Origin: M3007 sp039804245
Lineage (GTDB): Bacteria > Bacteroidota > Bacteroidia > Chitinophagales > Saprospiraceae
Direction: 5' to 3'
Length of the DNA stretch: 7,862 bases
Assembly (NCBI GenBank): GCA_039804245.1
Contig: JBDLWO010000217.1
Coordinates: 1 to 7,862 of the forward strand
The position numbers were made by a program, and so were the translations under genes. Shown one piece after another: positions 1 to 4,639 of this stretch. Positions within the stretch are counted from its first letter, which is position 1. Every line of letters begins with the position of its first letter. The notes beneath the pieces are model-generated. The model ran no database searches, was not told where the DNA came from, and was given only the letters and a program-made list of their open reading frames with translations.

Positions 1-2
1 CC

Positions 3-1022
3 GACATACGGCAGCTCGAGGGCAGAATCTGGCGGCAGGGCAATCAGTTCAAGTACGTGCGCATCGTGATGCCCCTGATTCAGGACTCGATGGACGTGTT
101 TGTGTTCCAGAAGCTGGAGGAGAAAACCTCGCGCATCAACGATATATGGTTTCGGGGAGATCGCGGTAACGTGCTTGATCTGGAGAGCCTCAACCCAGAG
201 GAGATCAAGCTGGCCCTGATAACTGACGTGGACCGCCTCGTGCGCATGTTCTTCGATCAAGAGCGGGAGCAGTTATTCCGCGAGAACAAGCGCGCACAAC
301 TGGCGCTGGATGCCATCCGGGCCGTGCAGCGCGATATTCAGGACTACCGAAGTTACCGGGAGCGGAGCCTCGAGGCTATCCGGGGATTTAAAACCCAGCT
401 ACTCTCGCAGAACTTCATGCAGCAGATGCCCAAAGCTGCCGAGGATGGCGATGTAAACGACAAGCGCTACAAAAAGGGGAAGGAACTAAAGGAGGACATC
501 GAAGACCTGCTCAACGGTACTGACATACAGGATCGCGACATACTCGCGATGGGCCGCAAGATTGAGAACAGCTACGGGCTGCTGGGGGTGTACTTCTCCA
601 ACCGCTACTACCTGAACTACTTCAAGGAGTATGTGAGCAAGGTGCGAAAGACGGAACGGGCGGTTTTAAAACCAAAGGGCTTCTCCCTGAACAGCGATCT
701 GGGGCCTGCTATTGCGCAGTACGAAGCGGAGCGACAGACCATTAACACCAAAATAGGCACTTACCGGGGCGATGCACAGTCGCCGCGCTGGGGAGAGCTG
801 CGAAAAGAGATCGAGGATAAAAAGTCGGCCCTTCAGGTGGAGGGGCGCAGCGCCGAGAACCGGGCCGAAGAGTTCGGACGCCTCAACTACCTGCTTCAGT
901 ACCGCATGAACGCCCCTGAAACGACTGAAAAAAACGCCGAACCGTCGCGCTCCACCGCCGTGGAAGCACTGGAGCTGGAAGCCCTCGCGCTGGAACTCGA
1001 ACTGGAACTGCTTAATTTCTGA
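3..1022 (+). CDS. C-terminal part of a large SNF2-like (SF2) helicase, 5' end outside the window
   Basis: The reading frame is open from base 3, so the gene enters the window from the left and the GTG at 57 is not its start. The first visible residues, QLEGRIWRQGN, match helicase motif VI of SNF2/SF2 enzymes (Q..GR..RQG), where arginines contact ATP. A segment typical of the end of the second RecA lobe follows (IVMPLIQDSMDVFVFQKLEEKTSRI, seen in pieces). The remaining 300 or so residues are charged and mostly helical, with likely coiled coil (about residues 95-150 and 240-300 of the visible part), and end in an Ala/Leu/Glu repeat. Known relatives are very large helicase or helicase-methylase proteins on Bacteroidota mobile elements. 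A methylase domain cannot be seen here. The next gene starts 25 bp downstream on the same strand, so the two are probably one operon. The helicase assignment is firm; its substrate and biological role are inferred. Confidence 0.8.
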   Translation, partial: DIRQLEGRIWRQGNQFKYVRIVMPLIQDSMDVFVFQKLEEKTSRINDIWFRGDRGNVLDLESLNPEEIKLALITDVDRLVRMFFDQEREQLFRENKRAQLALDAIRAVQRDIQDYRSYRERSLEAIRGFKTQLLSQNFMQQMPKAAEDGDVNDKRYKKGKELKEDIEDLLNGTDIQDRDILAMGRKIENSYGLLGVYFSNRYYLNYFKEYVSKVRKTERAVLKPKGFSLNSDLGPAIAQYEAERQTINTKIGTYRGDAQSPRWGELRKEIEDKKSALQVEGRSAENRAEEFGRLNYLLQYRMNAPETTEKNAEPSRSTAVEALELEALALELELELLNF

Positions 1023-1047
1023 AAAACCCACAAAACCATAGAAAGCC

Positions 1048-2598
1048 ATGATAACCACCAAAAATTACTTCGACCGCACAGCGGGTATTGACTTTGACAA
1101 CCTGCCGGAAGCGCTGGCCAAAGGGCACGCGCTAGTGAGCGGAGCCGCACAGAACGACTGGGAACATTACCGCAAGGTGGAGAATATCAAACGAGTGGTG
1201 GATGCCTACTTCGAGAAGCTGGAAAGCTACCTGCAGGCCCATCCGCAAAGCAGTAAAGCGGTTACTCCGGCTGCACCGCAGCAGCCAGCAAAGCCTGTTC
1301 GCACCCGCACGCGGGTAGAGCCCAAACAGACTACCGATAAGCCAAAGAAGGCAGTCAAAACGGCCAAACCTTCAAAAACCAAACCCGGAAAGGCTTCAAA
1401 AGCCGCAACACCGGAATACAAAACCACCCCGGTTGAATCCCTCGATACCGACGTGCAGTTCATTCGCCGCTATGCGCTCATGGACGGCAAGGTGAAAACC
1501 CAGGCACAGGTGCTTACCCTCATTCACAGCCTCCAGAAAGCCATCCTCGAGCGGCGCATCAAAAAGACCTCTCCGTATGCCGCAGAGATCAAACTCATGC
1601 AGGAGCAGCTCATCAAACTGTACGAGAAAATGGGCGATGCTGCCGAAATACGCATTGCACCCGCCAGTCTCAAGCGCTATCAGGAGATTGCGAGTGCCCA
1701 GACACCCATGCTCTCCATTGCCCTGCTCAAATCATACGTGAGCCTCAACGGTAAGCGCGGGATGGACGACAAAATCGAAAAGCTGCTCGCCCGCATGAAA
1801 AAGGCGGCTGATTCCGGCAAAGTGACCCGCGACGACAAGTACGTGCGGACCATCAGCGCCGCTTACAAAAGCATGGCCGAACACATCAACAATAAATCAG
1901 AGGTACTGACCATCCATCCGGCAGAGCTGAACGGTATCAAAGCGCTTATTCGGGGGAAAGCAGGCGTCAGGAGGACTCAAAAAAAAAGTCCGTACGCAAA
2001 CGGCGTCGCGTCCGCCGCGTATCATACCAGAAATGAGAATACCCGTCATCACCCTGAAGTGATCCCCTCCGCGACCCTGATGGGGATGCAGTTTGAAACC
2101 ATTGGTCTTCAGGGGAAATACCGGCAGCTCATCGGCGACCCGTCGGTGGGCTTCACGGCGATGGTGTACGGACTGCCCAAATCGGGTAAATCCACCCTGT
2201 GCCTCGATATGGCGCACTACCTGGCCGTACACCACGGCAAAGTGCTGTATTGTGCCATCGAGGAAGGGTTTGGCTACACACTCCAGGAGAAAGTGGGCCG
2301 CCTGAAAGCCTCGCACCCGCGCCTGTACGTGACCGACCGCGTACCCGAAAACCCCGGCCAGTTCGACTTCGTGTTCATAGATTCCGTCACCAAAGCCGGA
2401 CTGGAGATCGAGGACATGGACGCCCTGCGTAAAGCTCACCCGCGTACATCTTTTATCTTCATCTACCACACCACCAAAGAGGGCCGCTTCAAGGGCTCCA
2501 ACACCCACGCGCATGAGGTGGACGTCATTATTCAGGTTGAGAACGGCCGGGCCAAGGGGAATGGGAGATTTGGGGTGGGTGGTGAGGTGGAGGTGTGA
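1048..2598 (+). CDS. RadA/RecA-like AAA ATPase with basic linker, mobile-element type
   Basis: This complete 516-residue protein starts at an ATG 25 bp after the helicase stop. Residues 1-65 form a small domain (DFDNLPEALAKGH, then a W..Y...ENIKRVVDAYFEKLE pattern) that I associate with proteins of Bacteroidota mobile elements. Residues about 68-128 are a Lys/Pro/Ala-rich, probably disordered basic linker that could bind DNA. A helical middle follows. The C-terminal 160 residues are a RecA-fold ATPase: Walker A GLPKSGKST at 375-383, a probable catalytic glutamate pair EE at 405-406, and Walker B FDFVFIDS at 439-446. The end, GRAKGNGRFGVGGEVEV, resembles the KNRFG-type motif of RadA-like proteins. 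Role is inferred: a DNA-dependent ATPase in replication or recombination of the element, perhaps working with the upstream helicase. A run of nine A (1979-1987) lies just before the ATPase domain. The IS3 end begins 23 bp after the stop, without truncating the gene. Confidence 0.8.
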   Translation: MITTKNYFDRTAGIDFDNLPEALAKGHALVSGAAQNDWEHYRKVENIKRVVDAYFEKLESYLQAHPQSSKAVTPAAPQQPAKPVRTRTRVEPKQTTDKPKKAVKTAKPSKTKPGKASKAATPEYKTTPVESLDTDVQFIRRYALMDGKVKTQAQVLTLIHSLQKAILERRIKKTSPYAAEIKLMQEQLIKLYEKMGDAAEIRIAPASLKRYQEIASAQTPMLSIALLKSYVSLNGKRGMDDKIEKLLARMKKAADSGKVTRDDKYVRTISAAYKSMAEHINNKSEVLTIHPAELNGIKALIRGKAGVRRTQKKSPYANGVASAAYHTRNENTRHHPEVIPSATLMGMQFETIGLQGKYRQLIGDPSVGFTAMVYGLPKSGKSTLCLDMAHYLAVHHGKVLYCAIEEGFGYTLQEKVGRLKASHPRLYVTDRVPENPGQFDFVFIDSVTKAGLEIEDMDALRKAHPRTSFIFIYHTTKEGRFKGSNTHAHEVDVIIQVENGRAKGNGRFGVGGEVEV

Positions 2599-2621
2599 GG
2601 GGGGCTGTCCAAAATTTGCCT

Positions 2622-2644
2622 TGGACTTCCTCAGCATAGTGGAC
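2622..2644 (+). repeat. IS3-type terminal sequence, copy 1
   Basis: The 23 bases from TGGACTTCCTCA to GTGGAC form the outer end of the IS3 remnant, 12 bp beyond its orfB stop. They match a second copy at 4390-4412 in the same orientation at 21 of 23 positions. The TG start agrees with IS3-family termini (5'-TG...CA-3'). Confidence 0.6.
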
Positions 2645-2656
2645 ACTAAGTTAAGG

Positions 2657-2709
2657 TTAAGCAGCCAATTTTAGAGATTTTTCATGGAAGGCCTCCCAGG
2701 GCGTTAATC
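2657..2709 (-). pseudogene. IS3-family transposase orfB, C-terminal fragment (distal piece)
   Basis: Read on the minus strand, this piece gives LT PWEAFHEKSLKLAA and a TAA stop at 2657-2659. It is the tail of the orfB whose main fragment lies at 4121-4389, separated by the IS256-family insertion. Removing the insertion and one copy of the 8-bp duplication joins ...RIHSALNGLT directly in frame to PWEAFHEK..., a typical IS3 orfB ending. The piece is non-functional on its own. Confidence 0.8.
2702..2709. repeat. 8-bp target-site duplication, left copy (CGTTAATC)
   Basis: CGTTAATC directly precedes the left inverted repeat of the IS256-family element and recurs at 4121-4128 directly after its right inverted repeat. 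IS256-family elements make 8-9 bp duplications, so the length fits. Confidence 0.92.
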
Positions 2710-2735
2710 GAGACTGTTCAAAATTCTGTGTCAGG
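2710..2735 (+). repeat. IS256-family left terminal inverted repeat
   Basis: It begins GAGACTGTTCAAAATTCTGT and ends GTCAGG. It pairs with 4095-4120 with six mismatches; the inner stretch TGTGTCAGG and the segment TGTTCA are identical in both ends. The GTG at 2728, a possible early transposase start, lies inside this repeat. Confidence 0.88.
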
Positions 2736-2775
2736 TGAAAAAATCATAACTTTCACCAAAAATACACACGAATCC

Positions 2776-4002
2776 ATGAAAGGGAAGAAGAAAGAAGACT
2801 TTGATTACCAAAACTTTGAGCAGCAGGCGATTAAAGCCATGTACGAAGGCAAGTCATTGGAGCAGGCTTTGGGACCTTTGCTGAAGCGTCTGGTAGAAGC
2901 TAGTTTGCAGGGAGAGATGCAGTCACATCTGGAATCAGAGAAAGCATCTGGAGCACCAAATCGTCGGAATGGGAAGACAGGCAAGACAGTTCGAAGCCGG
3001 TTTGGGCCACTGGAAGTAGAGACACCTCGTGACCGTTCGGGGACGTATGAACCCGTCCTGATACCCAAGCATGAACGGCGGTTGGGGAACAGTGTAGAGC
3101 AGAAGATTTTGAGTATGTACAGCATGGGTATGAGCTATCGGCAGATACAGTCTCACTTGCAGGAGCTGTATTCGGTGGAGCTGTCAGAGGCCCAGTTGAC
3201 GAACATAACGGACAAGATTCTGCCGGTGGTAGAGGAATGGCGCAACCGGCCGCTGGAGTCACTTTATGCGATAGTTTGGCTGGATGCAATTCACTACAAA
3301 GTTCGTCACGAAGGACGGGTTGTTAACCGTGCCATTTATTGCATCATTGGAGTCAACATGGAAGGCAAAAAGGATGTTTTGGGCTTGTATGTGTCTGAAA
3401 ATGAGGGTTCTAAGTTTTGGCTACAGGTAATGACGCAGCTACAGCAACGAGGGGTTCAAGATATTCTGATTACCTGTATCGACAATCTCAAGGGTTTTGC
3501 CGAGGCGGTAGAAACCATCTTTCCTCAGACTGAAGTACAACTGTGTGTGGTGCATCAAATTCGTAATTCGCTCAAGTACGTTGGCTCCAAACATCAGAAG
3601 GAATTCATGCGTGATCTCAAGCAAGTGTACCAGGCTCCGGACGAGTCGTTGGCACGGGTTAAACTCGAAGCACTGAAGGAGAAATGGGGTAAGTTATACC
3701 CTGTAGTTATTGAATCCTGGGAGAACAACTGGGATCGATTGACTCGTTACTTCCAGTACCCGGCAGCCATCCGGCGAATCATCTACACTACCAACACGGT
3801 GGAGGGTTTTCACCGCCAGCTACGGAAAGTGACCAAGACCAAATCAGCGTTTACGAGCGATAACGCTTTGATGAAATTGCTATTTTTGGCCATTGAAAAC
3901 ATCACGGAAAAGTGGACTTCGCCGTTACAAAACTGGTCGTTGACCTTCTCTCAATTGGACATTTACTTCCGGGATCGAATACGAATACACCTGCGGCCGT
4001 AA
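2776..4002 (+). CDS. IS256-family (mutator-type) DDE transposase
   Basis: The protein catalyses cut/copy transposition of the surrounding element. With the ATG at 2776 it has 408 residues, the usual IS256-family length. An in-frame GTG at 2728 would add 16 residues but lies within the terminal inverted repeat, so it is less likely. The N-terminal half includes a helix-turn-helix-like stretch (about 112-155, YSMGMSYRQIQSHL). The catalytic triad is visible: D170 (VWLDAIHYKVR), D236 (ITCIDNLKGF) and E343 (TTNTVEGFHRQLRK). The family C-x2-H signature followed by IRNSLKYV is at 257-268. No internal stop or frameshift is seen, so the enzyme is probably active. The stop TAA at 4000-4002 is followed immediately by a strong inverted repeat and then the right end. 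The family assignment is very secure. Confidence 0.95.
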   Translation: MKGKKKEDFDYQNFEQQAIKAMYEGKSLEQALGPLLKRLVEASLQGEMQSHLESEKASGAPNRRNGKTGKTVRSRFGPLEVETPRDRSGTYEPVLIPKHERRLGNSVEQKILSMYSMGMSYRQIQSHLQELYSVELSEAQLTNITDKILPVVEEWRNRPLESLYAIVWLDAIHYKVRHEGRVVNRAIYCIIGVNMEGKKDVLGLYVSENEGSKFWLQVMTQLQQRGVQDILITCIDNLKGFAEAVETIFPQTEVQLCVVHQIRNSLKYVGSKHQKEFMRDLKQVYQAPDESLARVKLEALKEKWGKLYPVVIESWENNWDRLTRYFQYPAAIRRIIYTTNTVEGFHRQLRKVTKTKSAFTSDNALMKLLFLAIENITEKWTSPLQNWSLTFSQLDIYFRDRIRIHLRP

Positions 4003-4082
4003 ATCTGAATTTGGGTTGTCACATGGCTGCTACGCCTCCGTAAACTCCGGCTCGCTGGCCATGTGACAACCCAAATTCAGAT
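4003..4082. terminator. Perfect 25-bp inverted repeat behind the transposase, probable terminator-like hairpin
   Basis: Arms 4003-4027 (ATCTGAATTTGGGTTGTCAC, then ATGGC) and 4058-4082 are exact reverse complements around a 30-nt GC-rich loop. The left arm starts on the base after the transposase stop and the whole structure lies inside the IS. In RNA it would be a very stable hairpin. It could stop transcription in either direction or protect the transposase mRNA. There is no U-tract directly after the stem, only ATCAAAAATA, so a classical intrinsic terminator is not certain. The structure is seen; the function is inferred. Confidence 0.6.
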
Positions 4083-4094
4083 CAAAAATACAAC

Positions 4095-4120
4095 CCTGAC
4101 ACAAAAATCTGAACACACCC
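4095..4120 (-). repeat. IS256-family right terminal inverted repeat
   Basis: Read inward on the minus strand it begins GGGTGTGTTCAGATTTTTGT and ends GTCAGG, matching the left end at 20 of 26 positions. The right copy of the 8-bp target duplication follows directly. Confidence 0.88.
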
Positions 4121-4128
4121 CGTTAATC
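4121..4128. repeat. 8-bp target-site duplication, right copy (CGTTAATC)
   Basis: It is identical to 2702-2709 and adjoins the right inverted repeat. On the minus strand it encodes part of GLT in the interrupted IS3 orfB, which shows that the target was coding sequence of that gene. Confidence 0.92.
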
Positions 4129-4389
4129 CATTCAATGCAGAATGAATTCTACGTGTGTTATTCCATCCTTCTATATATTTGAAAACCAAAGAGTTGAGAT
4201 TAAATTCCTTAATGGTGCCCAATTTATTCAACTCTTCGGTTTTCAAGGATTTTAAAAATGATTCTGCAACGGCATTGTCCCAGCAATTTCCTTTCCTTGA
4301 CATACTTTGGGTGATGTGATATTCTCCCAGAACGGCACGAAACTCATCACAAACATATTGAATGCCCCGGTCAGAGTGAAACATCAGGC
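4121..4389 (-). pseudogene. IS3-family transposase orfB, main fragment, truncated at both ends
   Basis: The minus strand encodes the second half of an IS3-family integrase-fold (rve) transposase. LMFHSDRGIQYV supplies the second catalytic Asp. SRKGNCWDNAVAESFLKSLK supplies the catalytic Glu, with exactly 35 residues between them (DD35E). YIEGWNNTRRIHSALNGLT follows. The first catalytic Asp, the N-terminal region and orfA are missing: homology stops within a few codons of HSDRG, where an IS-end-like sequence begins at 4390. The C-terminus is cut by the IS256-family insertion and continues at 2657-2701. A possible start further upstream, giving MLRKSS, is contributed by that IS-end sequence and is probably fortuitous. 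The gene is non-functional. Confidence 0.9.
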
Positions 4390-4412
4390 TGGACTTCCTC
4401 AACATTGTGGAC
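4390..4412 (+). repeat. IS3-type terminal sequence, copy 2, at the break in orfB
   Basis: TGGACTTCCTCAACATTGTG followed by GAC matches the IS3 end at 2622-2644 at 21 of 23 positions and has the same orientation. It begins exactly where orfB homology is lost. No IS3 coding sequence follows on its right. It may be the displaced left end of the same element or the end of a second, deleted copy. Confidence 0.5.
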
Positions 4413-4468
4413 CGTTTCCATTATTGTACCACATTCAAAAAAAACTGTAATAATGACAAATATATTTT

Positions 4469-4476
4469 TACCTTTG
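4469..4476 (+). promoter_or_regulatory. Possible Bacteroidota-type -7 promoter box (TACCTTTG)
   Basis: TACCTTTG fits the TAnnTTTG consensus of the main Bacteroidota sigma factor and lies in AT-rich DNA. No convincing -33 TTTG/TTG is seen at the expected distance. If used, transcription would start near 4483, ahead of the micro-ORF at 4497 and the secreted-protein gene at 4640. It is a weak, motif-only call. Confidence 0.35.
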
Positions 4477-4496
4477 CAATAACTCAGTTTAAACAA

Positions 4497-4574
4497 ATGA
4501 AAACACTGTTAATGTACCTTCTTATATTTTGTAAGATATGCAGTTCTTGTCAGGTAGCAATCTGGCAAAAATGA
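4497..4574 (+). CDS. 25-codon signal-peptide-like micro-ORF, probable gene remnant or leader
   Basis: The ORF reads MKTLLMYLLIFCKICSSCQ and then six more residues before TGA. A Lys followed by a run of Leu/Ile/Phe and small or Cys residues looks like an export signal without its mature protein. It sits 20 bp after a TAnnTTTG box and 65 bp before the large secreted-protein gene. It could be the decayed start of a lost exported protein, left when the IS nest rearranged this spot, a leader peptide, or chance. No standard lipobox (L-x-x-C preceded by small residues) is clear. I do not recognise it, and whether it is expressed is unknown. Confidence 0.25.
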   Translation: MKTLLMYLLIFCKICSSCQVAIWQK

Positions 4575-4639
4575 ATTTGTTACAGGCGGCTGTATCCTTT
4601 TGTTCCTGAGAATTTTCTTTTAACCTACATTTTTTTCGT

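Larger units (their letters stand above)
2710..4120 (+). mobile_element. Complete IS256-family insertion sequence, 1411 bp
   Basis: The element is bounded by 26-bp imperfect terminal inverted repeats (2710-2735 and 4095-4120; 20 of 26 positions match) and flanked by the 8-bp duplication CGTTAATC. It holds one gene, a mutator-type DDE transposase (2776-4002), followed at once by a perfect 25-bp inverted repeat (4003-4027/4058-4082). Length, gene content, terminal repeats and duplication size all fit IS256. It looks structurally intact and possibly still mobile. It is inserted in the orfB of an older IS3-family copy, which dates it as the later arrival. I cannot name the exact IS. Confidence 0.93.
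2622..4389 (-). mobile_element. IS3-family insertion sequence remnant, interrupted by an IS256-family element
   Basis: An IS3-family element on the minus strand is represented by its 3' end and about the last 105 codons of orfB. Its terminal end, TGGACTTCCTCA..., is taken to start at 2622, because a related copy at 4390 starts with the same bases while the flanks differ. The orfB stop is at 2657-2659. The element is split at CGTTAATC by the insertion at 2710-4120. The 5' half (left end, orfA, N-terminal orfB) is missing beyond 4389. It cannot encode a working transposase. The flanking duplication of 3-4 bp expected for IS3 cannot be tested because the other end is gone. Confidence 0.8.

Noticed and set aside
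57..59. GTG as the true start of the first gene
   Set aside because: The frame is open to the window edge and the residues upstream (QLEGRIWRQGN) form helicase motif VI, so the gene begins outside the window.
666..1150. Two overlapping minus-strand ORFs across the helicase end
   Set aside because: They are antisense to the supported helicase frame; the Ser-rich run in one is just the reverse of the Leu/Glu repeat.
1897..2646. 249-residue minus-strand ORF overlapping the ATPase gene and the IS3 end
   Set aside because: It lies antisense to well-defined Walker motifs, its start lies in the IS3 terminal sequence, and the protein shows no recognisable motif. It is a GC-rich shadow frame.
2728..2775. 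GTG at 2728 as transposase start
   Set aside because: It lies inside the terminal inverted repeat and adds 16 residues unlike the family N-terminus; the ATG at 2776 gives the usual length.
2900..3289. Minus-strand ORFs within the transposase
   Set aside because: They are shadows of an intact, motif-bearing transposase frame and have no features of their own.
4003..4082. The 25-bp inverted repeat as a CRISPR repeat or tRNA-like gene
   Set aside because: It is a single palindrome without spaced repeats and does not form a cloverleaf.
4082..4405. A 107-residue intact minus-strand gene
   Set aside because: It is a transposase fragment: its first residues come from an adjoining IS-end sequence and its last residues run into the IS256-family right end.
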